Shown piece by piece: positions 41,880 through 52,341 of a stretch of 64,000 bases of DNA. The stretch comes from Rhodanobacter sp. PCA2 (lineage in GTDB: Bacteria > Pseudomonadota > Gammaproteobacteria > Xanthomonadales > Rhodanobacteraceae): positions 62,743 to 126,742 of the forward strand of contig NZ_NJIC01000009.1 of assembly GCF_013620825.1 (NCBI RefSeq), in the 5' to 3' direction. The notes beneath the pieces are model-generated. The model searched no databases. It was given only the letters and a program-made list of their open reading frames with translations, and was not told the DNA's origin. Positions within the stretch are counted from its first letter, which is position 1, and each line of letters opens with the position of its first letter. The translations under genes and the position numbers were made by a program.

Positions 41880-44183
41880 ATGAACGACGCTGCACTTCCG
41901 TCCACCGATGAGCATGCGGCGTTGTCGCCGTGGTGGGTCCGCTCGATCCTGATCGTGATGCTGTTCGGCATGGCTGTACTGATCGCCATCACCGTGCTCG
42001 GCTACGCCAAGGCGCCACCGATTCCGGATCGCGTGGTCGATGCGCAAGGCCAGGGCCTTTTTACCGGCGACGACATTCGCGGTGGCCAGGCGGTCTTCCT
42101 CAAGTACGGGCTGATGGACAACGGTTCGGTCTGGGGCCATGGCGCCTATCTCGGACCGGACTATGCGGCCGAGGCGCTTCATCGGCTCGGCGTGGACGTG
42201 TCCGAGGCACTCGCCCGGGACCGCCATGGCAAGCCGCTGGCCGCACTGGACGCCGGCCAGTTGGCCGCGGTGCAGGCCGAGACCGCGGTGTCGCTGAAGA
42301 CGAATCGCTTCGATGCGAAGAACAACACGCTGACGCTCACTGCCGCCGAGGCGGCGGCCTGGCAGGCGCAGATCGCGCACTGGACCGACTACTTCAGGCA
42401 TCCGGCCGGCAATGGCGGACTCAAGCCCAACCTCATCACCGATCCGGGCGAGTTGCGCCAATTCACGGCTTTCGTCGGGTGGGCAGCGTGGGCGTCGGTG
42501 GCGAACCGGCCCGGCTTCGACTACTCCTACACCAACAACTTTCCGTACGACCCGCTGGTCGGCAACGTGCCGATTCCGGGCGCCTTCCTGTGGAGCGCGC
42601 TGAGCCTGCTGGCACTGCTGGGTGGCATCGCGGCGGTGCTGTTGGTGTTCGGCAAGTTCGAGTATATGGGCTGGATATCGCGCGGCCATCGCCTCACGCC
42701 GGCCATCGTGCCGGGCCAGGCGAGTCCGGGGCAGCGCGCGCTGGTGAAGTTCTTCGTGGTGGTTGCGCTGCTGTTCCTGTTCCAGACCCTGGTGGGCGGG
42801 GCCACGGCGCACTACCGCGCTGATCCGGGTAGCTTCTACGGCTTCGCACTGGAGGACATTTTCCCCAGCAACCTGATGCGCACCTGGCACCTGCAGAGCG
42901 CCATCATGTGGATCGCCACCGCTTACGTGGCCGCTGCGCTGTTCCTCGGCCGCTCGCTGCGCAGTGACGAACCGCGCGGCATGGCGGTGTGGGCGCATCT
43001 GCTGTTCGCCGCGTTCATCGCGGTGATCGCCGGAAGCCTGCTCGGCGAGTGGGCCGGCATGTCGAACCTGCTCGGTGACTGGTGGTTCTGGCTGGGCAAC
43101 CAGGGCTGGGAATACCTGGAACTGGGTCGAATCTGGCAGTACCTGCTGATCGTGGGCCTGCTGGTGTGGTTTGCCGTGCTGTACTGGGTCGCGCGGCCGG
43201 CCACGATCGCCAACCAGGACGTGAAGCCGATCGGCCGGATGTTCCTGCTGGCCGCGCTGGCGATCCCCGTGTTCTATGTCCCGGCGCTGTTCTTCGACGG
43301 CCACACCAACCTCACCGTGGTGGAAACCTGGCGGTTCTGGATCATCCATCTGTGGGTGGAGGGCTTCTTCGAGTTCTTCGCGACCACGGTGGTGGCGCTG
43401 ACCTTCGTGCAGGTCGGCCTGACCCACCACAACACCGCGATGCGGGTGATCTATCTCGATGCGATCCTGTACTTCCTCGGCGGCCTGATCGGCACCGGCC
43501 ACCACTGGTACTTCGTCGGCCACGTGCAGTTCAACATGGCGATGTCGGCGCTGTTCTCGGCGCTGGAAGTGGTGCCGCTCACGCTGCTCACGCTGGACGC
43601 GTGGGACTTCGTGCGCACCACGCGCGGCGAGGTGGCGCAGGACGGCATGACGCGCCGGGTACCGCACAAGTGGACGTTCTACTTCCTGATGGCGGTGGGC
43701 TTCTGGAACTTCGTCGGCGCCGGCATGTTCGGCTTCCTCATCAACCTGCCCATCGTCAGCTACTTCGAGGTCGGCACCCAGCTCACGCCGAATCACGGCC
43801 ATGCCGCGATGATGGGCGTGTTCGGCATGCTGGCGATCGCGCTGATGGTGTTCGTGCTGCGCCAGACCGCCAGCGAACAGCGCTGGCCCGGGATCGAGAA
43901 ATACATCCGGATCGCGTTCTGGGGCACCAACGGAGGACTGGTGCTGATGATCGCGATGAGCCTGTTCCCCAGTGGCCTGCTGCAGATCCAGGACGTGCTC
44001 GAGCACGGCTACTGGCACGCGCGCAGCATGGACTACATGGCCATGCCGCGTTCGCGCCTGATCGAATGGCTGCGCTTGCCGGGCGATCTGGTGTTCATCG
44101 TCTTCGGCTCGGTCCCGCTGGCGATCGCGGCGGTCAAGGCCTGGCTGGGCATGCGCGCGGATGCCGCTGGCCGCGCGGCCTGA
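41880..44183 (+). CDS. norZ: Quinol-dependent nitric oxide reductase (qNor)
   Basis: A 767-residue single-subunit NO reductase that converts 2 NO to N2O with quinol electrons. The length and the N-terminal extension identify the qNor form: after one helix (SILIVMLFGMAVLIAITVLG) comes a large periplasmic domain (TGDDIRGGQAVFLKYGLMDN, YLGPDYAAEALHRLG), then the 12-helix heme-copper core. Ligand histidines lie in WIIHLWVEGFFEFFATTVVA, GTGHHWYFVG and LTPNHGHAAMMGVFGMLAIA. The start follows an AGGGGAG ribosome-binding site. It fits with nnrS and the truncated hemoglobin as NO defence; other denitrification genes are not in the window. Confidence 0.95.
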   Translation: MNDAALPSTDEHAALSPWWVRSILIVMLFGMAVLIAITVLGYAKAPPIPDRVVDAQGQGLFTGDDIRGGQAVFLKYGLMDNGSVWGHGAYLGPDYAAEALHRLGVDVSEALARDRHGKPLAALDAGQLAAVQAETAVSLKTNRFDAKNNTLTLTAAEAAAWQAQIAHWTDYFRHPAGNGGLKPNLITDPGELRQFTAFVGWAAWASVANRPGFDYSYTNNFPYDPLVGNVPIPGAFLWSALSLLALLGGIAAVLLVFGKFEYMGWISRGHRLTPAIVPGQASPGQRALVKFFVVVALLFLFQTLVGGATAHYRADPGSFYGFALEDIFPSNLMRTWHLQSAIMWIATAYVAAALFLGRSLRSDEPRGMAVWAHLLFAAFIAVIAGSLLGEWAGMSNLLGDWWFWLGNQGWEYLELGRIWQYLLIVGLLVWFAVLYWVARPATIANQDVKPIGRMFLLAALAIPVFYVPALFFDGHTNLTVVETWRFWIIHLWVEGFFEFFATTVVALTFVQVGLTHHNTAMRVIYLDAILYFLGGLIGTGHHWYFVGHVQFNMAMSALFSALEVVPLTLLTLDAWDFVRTTRGEVAQDGMTRRVPHKWTFYFLMAVGFWNFVGAGMFGFLINLPIVSYFEVGTQLTPNHGHAAMMGVFGMLAIALMVFVLRQTASEQRWPGIEKYIRIAFWGTNGGLVLMIAMSLFPSGLLQIQDVLEHGYWHARSMDYMAMPRSRLIEWLRLPGDLVFIVFGSVPLAIAAVKAWLGMRADAAGRAA

Positions 44184-44202
44184 AGCGCCATCCGCATGAA
44201 AC

Positions 44203-44243
44203 GAAAAACCCGCGCCGGGCGACCGGCGCGGGTTCTTGTTTTC
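44203..44243. terminator. Bidirectional terminator between norZ and gap
   Basis: A perfect 10-bp stem, AACCCGCGCC with GGCGCGGGTT, encloses an 8-nt loop and is flanked by A-rich sequence on the left and TTCTTGTTTT on the right. It can serve both convergent genes. Confidence 0.85.
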
Positions 44244-44283
44244 ATCTTCCCCGCGGCCGGGACGACCGCGGAAGTCTCAGGCC

Positions 44284-45354
<1,071 letters not shown>

Positions 45355-45385
45355 GCCGAAGCGTCCGGTGCGGGCCCGGCGGCGC

Positions 45386-45826
45386 TCAGCGCCGCGACAA
45401 CAGGTCCAGCACCTGCGGCTCCAGCGCGGTCAGGCCGCCCGATCTGCCGGCGACCAGCGCGTCCGCGGTGCCGCAGCCGTCGACCCAGGCGGCTTTCAGC
45501 GCCAGCAGCGCGCCCACGCGCTGGCCGGTCGCGCAGTGGATCAGCATCGGACTGCCGCGGTGGGCTTCGAGCGCGCGGGCGAACGCTGCGGCGTTCGCCT
45601 GCGTCAGGTCCTGCGGGCCGGCCACCGGGACGCTCGCATAGGCGAGGCCCAGGCGCTTCGCCACGGCCGCCTCGTCCCAGTCGCCGGTTTCCGAGGCGGG
45701 TCGCAGGTTGATCACGCAGCCGCCCGGATGGGCCGCGGCGAAGTCCGCGAGCTGGGCCTCGTCGGGCTGTCCGCCGCAGAACAGGCGGTTTTCCGGGCAG
45801 CACTGGTGGGGCAGGTAGGCATTCAT
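45386..45826 (-). CDS. DUF442 / Blh-type phosphatase-like protein
   Basis: A 146-residue protein of the protein-tyrosine-phosphatase-like DUF442 group. It has CVINLRPASETGDWDE and the active-site loop HCATGQRVGALLAL, with the C-x4-R spacing of this family. In Agrobacterium and Xylella the bigR operon encodes Blh, in which this domain is joined to an ETHE1-like persulfide dioxygenase; that second domain is absent here. It follows bigR by 91 bp, with an AT-rich palindrome between them. Confidence 0.82.
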   Translation of the reverse strand: MNAYLPHQCCPENRLFCGGQPDEAQLADFAAAHPGGCVINLRPASETGDWDEAAVAKRLGLAYASVPVAGPQDLTQANAAAFARALEAHRGSPMLIHCATGQRVGALLALKAAWVDGCGTADALVAGRSGGLTALEPQVLDLLSRR

Positions 45827-45852
45827 GGCGAGGTACCGCGGTCGATCCGGTC

Positions 45853-45878
45853 TTTAAATTAGTAAATGCTTATATAAA
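45853..45878 (-). promoter_or_regulatory. AT-rich imperfect palindrome before the DUF442 gene (BigR-like operator)
   Basis: The left arm TTTAAATTAGTAA and the right arm read in reverse, TTTATATAAGCAT, agree at 9 of 13 positions. The stretch is almost free of G and C in a region that is otherwise about two-thirds GC, like the BigR boxes of related bacteria. Confidence 0.55.
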
Positions 45879-45917
45879 CGTCAAGTCTTCCGGCACGACG
45901 CATGTCCGCCGTGTGCG

Positions 45918-46289
45918 CTATTTGCGTTTGCCGCCGCGCTTGCGCGGCGCGGGCGTGCACAGCGACGCCTGGTCCGGGGCGCAGTAGATGCCGTAGAGGG
46001 TGGCGATGATCTGCTCGGTCGGGCCGTGTTCCAGCGCGTACCAGATCGTCTGCGATTCGCGCCGGGTGCGCACCAGGCCTTCGTCGCGCAGCTTGGCGAG
46101 GTGCTGCGACAGCGCCGACTGGCTGAGGTCCGGCAACTGGTCGTTGATCTGGCCCACCGACATTTCCTGGCCCACCAGCAGGCACAGCACGCGCAGGCGC
46201 TGCGGATTGCCGAGCGCCTTCAGCAGCCGCGACGCTTCCTCGGCGCGTTCGCGCATCGCGGTGAAGTCGTGTGTGGCGGATGTCGGCAT
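45918..46289 (-). CDS. bigR: BigR/SqrR-type persulfide-sensing ArsR-family repressor
   Basis: A 123-residue winged-helix repressor. The sensing cysteines are C36 (RLRVLCLLVGQEMSVGQIND) and C103 (LYGIYCAPDQ), matching the pair that forms a tetrasulfide or disulfide bridge in BigR/SqrR. The recognition helix is in LSQSALSQHLAKLRDEGLVR. It is transcribed with the DUF442 gene and divergently from sqr, so it should repress sulfide oxidation until persulfides rise. A Lys/Arg-rich tail ends the protein. Confidence 0.9.
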   Translation of the reverse strand: MPTSATHDFTAMRERAEEASRLLKALGNPQRLRVLCLLVGQEMSVGQINDQLPDLSQSALSQHLAKLRDEGLVRTRRESQTIWYALEHGPTEQIIATLYGIYCAPDQASLCTPAPRKRGGKRK

Positions 46290-46343
46290 GGGAACTCCGG
46301 GGGAAACGGTGCGGCTGTTTGCGCGCTTGACTTTAGCACAACC

Positions 46344-46371
46344 ATCTAATTAAGCTAAATCTAATTTAGAT
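46344..46371 (+). promoter_or_regulatory. AT-rich imperfect palindrome in the bigR-sqr divergent promoter
   Basis: The arms begin ATCTAA and end TTTAGAT, and 10 of 14 positions pair; an inner perfect repeat CTAAAT-CTA-ATTTAG occupies 46355-46369. Its place between the divergent genes and its AT-richness suggest a BigR operator controlling both. Confidence 0.62.
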
Positions 46372-46459
46372 ATATGTTGAGTACTGGCGACCGGCCTGCA
46401 TCGGAGCGTCCCGCAGGCGCGGCCATCGATCCCGCAATCGGCAAATGGGGGGAAGCATC

Positions 46460-47734
46460 ATGGCAAACATCGTCATTCTGGGGGCCGGGCTGGGCGGTAC
46501 GGCGGCCGCGTACGAGATCAAGGCGGCGCTGGGGGCGGCGCATACGGTGACGCTGGTCGGCGACGGCCCGTATTTCCAGTTCACGCCTTCCAATCCCTGG
46601 GTCGCGGTGGGCTGGCGCAAGCCGGAGGCGATCCGGGTGGAGGTGGAGGCGCCGATGCGCCGCCACGGCATCCGCTTCATTCCGGTCCCGGCGCAGCGCG
46701 TGCTGCCGGCGGAGAACCGCCTGCACCTCGCCGACGGCCAGGTGCTGGACTACGACTACCTGGTGATCACCACCGGTCCGCGGCTGGCCTTCGACGACGT
46801 GCCGGGCCTGGGGCCGGAAGGCGGCCACACGCATTCGATCTGCACCGGCGCGCATGCCGAGAAAACCTGGCAGGCCTACCAGGCGCTGCTGGAGCGGCCG
46901 GGTCCGGTGCTGATCGGCGCCGCGCCCGGCGCGAGCTGCTTCGGCCCGGCCTACGAGTTCGCGATGATCGTCGACGCCGACCTGCGCCGCCGCAAGCTGC
47001 GCGACCGCGTGCCGATCACCTACGTCACGCCCGAGCCCTACGTGGGCCACATGGGCCTGGGCGGGGTGGGCGATTCCAGGGGATTGATGGAATCGGCGCT
47101 GCGCGAGCGCGACATCCGCTGGGTCACCAACGCCCGCGTCACGGCGGTCGAGGCCGGCAACGTGAAGCTGGACGAGTTGGACGAGCGGGGCGCGCTGGTG
47201 CAGTCGCGCGAACTGCCGCACGCGTTCGCGATGCTGCTGCCGGCGTTCGCCGGGATCGCCGCGGTGCGCGGCATCGAGGGGCTCACCAACCCGCGCGGCT
47301 TCATCCTGATCGACGAGCACCAGCGCAACCCCGCCTACCGCAACATCTTCTCGGCGGGCGTCTGCGTGGCGATCCCGCCGGTCGAAGTCACCCCGGTGCC
47401 CACCGGCGCGCCGAAGACCGGCTTCATGATCGAATCCATGGTCGGCGCGATTGCCAGCAACCTGCGCGACGAGCTGGCCGGCAAGCCGGCCCAGGCCCGC
47501 GCCACCTGGAACGCCGTGTGCCTGGCCGACATGGGCGACACCGGCGCCGCGTTCGTGGCGCTGCCGCAGATCCCGCCGCGCAACGTGACCTGGGCGCGCA
47601 TCGGCAAATGGGTGCACGTGGCCAAGCTGGCGTTCGAACGCTATCACCTGCGCAAGGTGCGCACCGGCAACACCCACCCGATCTACGAGCGCGCCATGCT
47701 GAAGCTGCTGCGTATCGGCTCGCTGAAGCAGTAG
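46460..47734 (+). CDS. sqr: Sulfide:quinone oxidoreductase
   Basis: A 424-residue FAD flavoprotein oxidising sulfide to (poly)sulfide with quinone as acceptor. The FAD fold starts IVILGAGLGGTAAAYEIK. The three redox cysteines C128 (HSICTGAHAEKTW), C160 (GAAPGASCFGPAYEFAMI) and C354 (NAVCLADMGD) align with C128, C160 and C356 of the Acidithiobacillus ferrooxidans type I enzyme. The ATG chosen follows a purine-rich GGGGGGAAG; an earlier ATG at 46445 would place the ribosome site inside the gene. It is the first gene of a BigR-controlled operon. Confidence 0.92.
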   Translation: MANIVILGAGLGGTAAAYEIKAALGAAHTVTLVGDGPYFQFTPSNPWVAVGWRKPEAIRVEVEAPMRRHGIRFIPVPAQRVLPAENRLHLADGQVLDYDYLVITTGPRLAFDDVPGLGPEGGHTHSICTGAHAEKTWQAYQALLERPGPVLIGAAPGASCFGPAYEFAMIVDADLRRRKLRDRVPITYVTPEPYVGHMGLGGVGDSRGLMESALRERDIRWVTNARVTAVEAGNVKLDELDERGALVQSRELPHAFAMLLPAFAGIAAVRGIEGLTNPRGFILIDEHQRNPAYRNIFSAGVCVAIPPVEVTPVPTGAPKTGFMIESMVGAIASNLRDELAGKPAQARATWNAVCLADMGDTGAAFVALPQIPPRNVTWARIGKWVHVAKLAFERYHLRKVRTGNTHPIYERAMLKLLRIGSLKQ

Positions 47735-47780
47735 CGGCAGATCGCCGCATCCCCCGATTTCGTCTACCCGGAGCAATAAC

Positions 47781-47993
47781 GTGAACATCGACCGCATCGT
47801 CCTGGCTTTCGCCGGCACCGTGATCCTCGCCAGCGTGGCGCTGGCGCATTTCGTCTCCCCGAACTGGCTGTGGCTGACCGTGTTCGTGGGCGCCAACCTG
47901 CTGCAGTCGTCCTTCACCGGCTTCTGCCCGCTGGCGCGCATCCTCGCCCGGTTCGGCCTGCAGCCGGGCTGCGCGTTCCAGCGCCGTTCCTGA
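47781..47993 (+). CDS. DUF2892 / YgaP-like small membrane protein
   Basis: A 70-residue protein with two hydrophobic helices (IVLAFAGTVILASVALAHFV and LWLTVFVGANLLQSSFTGFC). The end CPLARILARFGLQPGC is typical of the membrane part of YgaP and DUF2892 proteins, usually linked to rhodanese and sulfur metabolism. It follows sqr by 46 bp in the same operon. Confidence 0.85.
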   Translation: MNIDRIVLAFAGTVILASVALAHFVSPNWLWLTVFVGANLLQSSFTGFCPLARILARFGLQPGCAFQRRS

Positions 47994-48016
47994 CCGCCCG
48001 TGCCCGGAGCCGCCTC

Positions 48017-49108
48017 GTGAAACCGTTCCTGCCGCCCGTCTTTTCCGCTGCGCTCGCCGTCGCGCTGGTCGCCTGCGGCGGCAAGCCGGCCGTGCCCGCG
48101 GCCAGCCATGGCGCGCCGTCGCTGGCCACGCTGACTGTCGCCGCCGGCGCCGGCTCCGGCCAGCAGCACTGGGACGGCATCGTGGAGGCGGTCGATGCCG
48201 CGGTGCTTGCCGCGCAGACGAACGCCCGGGTGCTGGCGCTGCCGCACGACGTGGGCGACACGGTGAAGCGGGGCGAGGTGCTGGTGCGCTTCAGCGACGT
48301 GGAACAGCAGTCCGCCGCGCGCGCGGCGCAGGCGCAGATCGCGGCGGCCAAGGCCGCCTGGGTGGAGGCCGAGGCGAACTACAAGCGTTACGCGGCCATC
48401 TATCCGCAGGGCTACGTCTCGCGGGCGGCGTACGAGCAGGCGCTGGCCCAGCGCAATTCCGCGAAGGCGCAGCTGGACGCGGCGCAGCAGCAGTGGCGCA
48501 GCGCGGGCGCGCAGCAGGATTACACCGTGGTGCGCGCGCCGTTCGACGGCGTGGTGACGAAGCGCTACGTGCAGGTGGGCGAGGCGGTGGCCGGACCGCC
48601 GTTCCCGCAGCAGCTCATCGCGATCGCCTCGCTGGCGCAGTTGCGCGTGGAGGCCCGCTTGCCGCAGGCGGTGGCCGAGGCGCTGCGCCGCGCGGGCCGC
48701 GCCGAGGTGCTGGCGGACGACGGCAAGCGCATCGCGGCCTCGCGGCTCACCGTGTTCCCGGTGGCGGACCCGGCCACCCACACCGTGGCGGTGCGGCTTG
48801 AGCTGCCTGCCGGCGTCGCCGGCCTGTATCCGGGCATGGCGGTGAAGCTGGCGTTTGCCGGCGGCGCTGCCGCGACCGGCGACGGGACCGTGTCGGTGCC
48901 GGTGAACGCATTGGTGCGGCGGGGCGAATTGACCGGCGTGTACGTGGTCGACGGCGACGCCGTGTCGCTGCGCCAGCTGCGCATCGGCGACGTGCGCGGC
49001 GATCGCGCGACGGTGCTGGCGGGACTCGCGCCGGGCGAACACATTGCCGCCGATCCCGACGCGGCCGCGCGCTGGCTGATCGCTCGGCGCGGCGCGGGCG
49101 CGCCATGA
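48017..49108 (+). CDS. RND efflux periplasmic adaptor (lipoprotein)
   Basis: A 363-residue membrane-fusion protein. The start is GTG (MKPFLPPVFSAALAVALVAC), giving a lipobox LVAC and so an inner-membrane lipoprotein. The biotinyl-lipoyl halves are LALPHDVGDTVKRGEVLVRF and RAPFDGVVTKRYVQVGEAV, separated by a helical hairpin (about 100-165). It overlaps the pump gene by 4 bp. The substrate is not known; the sulfide context suggests sulfur compounds or a related stress. Confidence 0.9.
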   Translation: MKPFLPPVFSAALAVALVACGGKPAVPAASHGAPSLATLTVAAGAGSGQQHWDGIVEAVDAAVLAAQTNARVLALPHDVGDTVKRGEVLVRFSDVEQQSAARAAQAQIAAAKAAWVEAEANYKRYAAIYPQGYVSRAAYEQALAQRNSAKAQLDAAQQQWRSAGAQQDYTVVRAPFDGVVTKRYVQVGEAVAGPPFPQQLIAIASLAQLRVEARLPQAVAEALRRAGRAEVLADDGKRIAASRLTVFPVADPATHTVAVRLELPAGVAGLYPGMAVKLAFAGGAAATGDGTVSVPVNALVRRGELTGVYVVDGDAVSLRQLRIGDVRGDRATVLAGLAPGEHIAADPDAAARWLIARRGAGAP

Positions 49109-52100
49109 GCACGCCGGAGTTGTCCTTCGCGGGACGCATCGCGCGCATCTTCCAGTCGTCGCCGCTGACCCCGGTGCTGGCGCTCGCCGCGCTGCTGCTG
49201 GGCCTCGCCGCGATGGCGATCACGCCGCGCGAGGAGGAGCCGCAGATCGACGTCACCATGGCCAACGTCACGGTGCCGTTCCCCGGCGCCTCGGTGCGCG
49301 ACGTCGAGAACCTGGTGGCCTTCCCGCTGGAGCAGAAGCTCTCCGAGTTGCAGGGCGTGAAGCACGTCTATTCGGTGAGCCGGCCCGGCGTGGCCGTGCT
49401 CACCGTGGAGTACGCGGTGGGCGTGCCGCGGCAGACCGCCATCGTGCGGCTGTACAACCAGATCTACCAGAACCGCGACTTCGTGCCCGCGGGCCTGGGC
49501 GTGGGCCAGCCGCTGGTGCGGGCCATGGGCATCGACGACGTGCCGGTGATGGCGCTCGCGCTGTGGAGCGATCGCCCGGACACCGGCCCGGTGCAACTCG
49601 CGGAGGTGGCGCACACGCTGGAGACGGAGCTCAAGCGCGTGCCGGGAACGCGCGACGTGTACACGGTCGGCGCGCCCGAGCGCGCGGTGATGGTCGAACT
49701 CGATCCTGGCAAGCTGGCCGCCTACGGCATGGCGGTCGGCGACCTTGCCGGCGCGCTCAAGGCCGCGAACGTGGTGGCGCAGGCCGGCGACCAGGTGGCG
49801 GGCAATCGCGCGGCGCCGGTCACCGCCGGCCGCTTCCTCGCCAGCGCCGGCGACGTGGCGAACCTGGTGATCGGGCTCAAGGACGGCGCCCCTGTACATC
49901 TCTCCGACGTCGCCAGCGTGCAGCGCGGCGCCGACCTGCCGGCCAGCTACGCCTGGTTCGGCAGCCCGGCCGGCAAGCCCGGCCCGGCCACCGGCGACGC
50001 GCCGGCGGTCACCATCGCCATCGCGAAAAAGGCCGGCAGCAACGCGGCCGACATCACCACCGCGATCCGCGCGCGGCTGCAGGCGCTGCGCAACACGGAG
50101 ATCCCCGCCGGCGTGCACGTGGCGGTGACCCGCGACTACGGCCAGACCGCCACCGCCAAGGCCGACAGCCTGCTGCTGCACCTGCTGCTGGCCACGCTGT
50201 CGGTGGTGCTGCTGGTGGTGCTGGTGCTGGGCTGGCGCGAAGGGCTGGTGGTGGGCAGCGCGGTCATCGTCACCCTGGCGCTCACCTTGTTCGCGTCGTG
50301 GGCGATGGGCTTCACCATCAACCGCGTGTCGCTGTTCGCGCTGATCTTCTCCATCGGCATCCTGGTCGACGACGCCATCGTGGTGGTGGAGAACATCCAC
50401 CGGCACATGGCGCTGGGCGGGCGCAGCCTGCGCGAGGCGATTCCCGAGGCGGTGAGCGAGGTGGGCGGGCCGACCATCCTCGCCACCTTCACGGTGATCG
50501 CGGCGCTGCTGCCGATGGCCTTCGTCTCGGGGCTGATGGGGCCGTACATGCGGCCGATCCCGATCAATGCCTCGGCCGGCATGCTGCTGTCGCTGGCGGT
50601 GGCGCTGGTGCTGACGCCGTGGCTGGCGCTGCGGCTGTTGCGCCTGCACCCGGCCGACGGCGCCAGCGGCGGCGCCGCCCACGAAGCGGCGGGCGGACGG
50701 CTGCTGCGCCTGTTCCAGCGCCTGATGCGGCCGTTCCTCGAGGGCGTGCGCGGGCGTCGCCGCCGGCGCCTGCTGTTCGCCGGCATGGGCGCGCTGGTGC
50801 TGGCCTCGGTGGGGCTGGTGGTGGCGAAGGCGGTGATCCTGAAGATGCTGCCGTTCGACAACAAGAGCGAATTCCAGCTGGTGGTGGACATGCCCGCGGG
50901 CAGCACGCTGGAGCGCACCAACCAGTTGCTGCATGCGCTGGCCGCCCAGGTCGCCACCATTCCCGAGGTCAGGGACTGGCAGGGCTACGCCGGCACCGCC
51001 GCGCCGATCACGTTCAACGGCCTGGTGCGCCAGTACTACCTGCGCCAGGGGCCGCTGGTCGGCGACCTGCAGGTCAACCTGGTGGACAAGGATGCGCGCC
51101 ACCGCCAGAGCCACGAGATCGCGCTGGACGCCCGCCCCGCGCTGGCGGCGATCGCGGCGCGCTACGGCGCCGCGCTGAAGGTGGTCGAGGTGCCGCCCGG
51201 TCCGCCGGTGATGGCGCCCATCGTGGCCGAGGTCTACGGACCGGACGCGCGCACGATCCGCCAGGCCGCGCTGCAACTGGAGCAACTGTTCCGCGGCAAC
51301 CACGACATCGTGGACGTGGACAACAGCGAGGAAGCCGACGCGCCGCGCGCCGTGGTGACGGTGGACCGCGAGCGCGCCGCGCGGCTGGGGCTGACCCAGG
51401 CGACCATCGTGCAGGCCTTGCGCACCGCGCTCTCCGGCGACGACGCCACCTATCTCATGGACGGCCATGCGCGCCATGCGGTGCCGGTGCGGCTGCGCCT
51501 GCCGGCTGCCGACCAGGCCGGCATGGACCGGCTGCTGGCGCTGCGCGTGCGTGCGCAGGGCGGCGCGCTGGTGCCCTTGTCGGCGGTGGCGAGCGTGCAC
51601 GAAGCAGGCTGGGAGGATGCCGCCTACCACAAGGATCTGCTGCCCTATGCCACCGTCACCGGCGACGACGCTGGCAGCACCGACAGCCCGCTCTACGGCA
51701 TGTTCGCGCTGGTGGGCACGCTCGCGCACGCCACGCTCGACGGGCAGTCCGTGTCCCAGTATTTCATCCGCCAGCCGGCGGACACCGCGGGCATCGCGGT
51801 GAAGTGGGACGGCGAGTGGCAGATCACCTACGAGACCTTCCGCGACATGGGGCTGGCCTACATGGGCGGCCTGCTGCTGATCTACCTTCTGGTGGTGGGG
51901 CAGTTCCGCAGCTACCTGGTGCCGCTGATCATCATGGCGCCGATCCCGCTCACGGTGATCGGCGTGATGCCCGGGCACGCGCTGTTCGGCGCGCAGTTCA
52001 CCGCCACCTCCATGATCGGCATGATCGCGCTGGCCGGCATCATCGTGCGCAACTCCATCCTGCTGATCGACTTCGTCAACCACGCGCTGGCCGCGGGCCG

Positions 52101-52341
52101 GCCGCTGGCGGACGCGGTGATCGACGCGGCGGCGGTGCGGGCCAAGCCCATCGCGCTGACCGCGGCGGCGGCGATGCTGGGCGGCCTGTTCATCCTCGAC
52201 GACCCGATCTTCCAGGGCCTGGCGGTGTCGCTGATCTTCGGCATCCTGGTATCCACCGTGCTGACCCTGGTGGTGATCCCGCTGCTGTACTACGCGTGGC
52301 TGGCGGGCGCCGCGCGCCATCGTGAAGGAGTGAAGCCATGA
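49105..52341 (+). CDS. RND-family efflux permease
   Basis: A 1078-residue AcrB-superfamily pump with 12 helices and two large periplasmic loops. The start region ITPREEEPQIDVTMANVTVP, the VPGTRDVYTVG segment and the proton-relay stretch SIGILVDDAIVVVENIHRHM are typical. This subfamily, with PREEEPQIDV near the N-terminus, usually pairs with lipoprotein adaptors. No outer-membrane channel gene is in the cluster. It overlaps the adaptor and OsmC genes by 4 bp. Confidence 0.93.
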   Translation: MSTPELSFAGRIARIFQSSPLTPVLALAALLLGLAAMAITPREEEPQIDVTMANVTVPFPGASVRDVENLVAFPLEQKLSELQGVKHVYSVSRPGVAVLTVEYAVGVPRQTAIVRLYNQIYQNRDFVPAGLGVGQPLVRAMGIDDVPVMALALWSDRPDTGPVQLAEVAHTLETELKRVPGTRDVYTVGAPERAVMVELDPGKLAAYGMAVGDLAGALKAANVVAQAGDQVAGNRAAPVTAGRFLASAGDVANLVIGLKDGAPVHLSDVASVQRGADLPASYAWFGSPAGKPGPATGDAPAVTIAIAKKAGSNAADITTAIRARLQALRNTEIPAGVHVAVTRDYGQTATAKADSLLLHLLLATLSVVLLVVLVLGWREGLVVGSAVIVTLALTLFASWAMGFTINRVSLFALIFSIGILVDDAIVVVENIHRHMALGGRSLREAIPEAVSEVGGPTILATFTVIAALLPMAFVSGLMGPYMRPIPINASAGMLLSLAVALVLTPWLALRLLRLHPADGASGGAAHEAAGGRLLRLFQRLMRPFLEGVRGRRRRRLLFAGMGALVLASVGLVVAKAVILKMLPFDNKSEFQLVVDMPAGSTLERTNQLLHALAAQVATIPEVRDWQGYAGTAAPITFNGLVRQYYLRQGPLVGDLQVNLVDKDARHRQSHEIALDARPALAAIAARYGAALKVVEVPPGPPVMAPIVAEVYGPDARTIRQAALQLEQLFRGNHDIVDVDNSEEADAPRAVVTVDRERAARLGLTQATIVQALRTALSGDDATYLMDGHARHAVPVRLRLPAADQAGMDRLLALRVRAQGGALVPLSAVASVHEAGWEDAAYHKDLLPYATVTGDDAGSTDSPLYGMFALVGTLAHATLDGQSVSQYFIRQPADTAGIAVKWDGEWQITYETFRDMGLAYMGGLLLIYLLVVGQFRSYLVPLIIMAPIPLTVIGVMPGHALFGAQFTATSMIGMIALAGIIVRNSILLIDFVNHALAAGRPLADAVIDAAAVRAKPIALTAAAAMLGGLFILDDPIFQGLAVSLIFGILVSTVLTLVVIPLLYYAWLAGAARHREGVKP

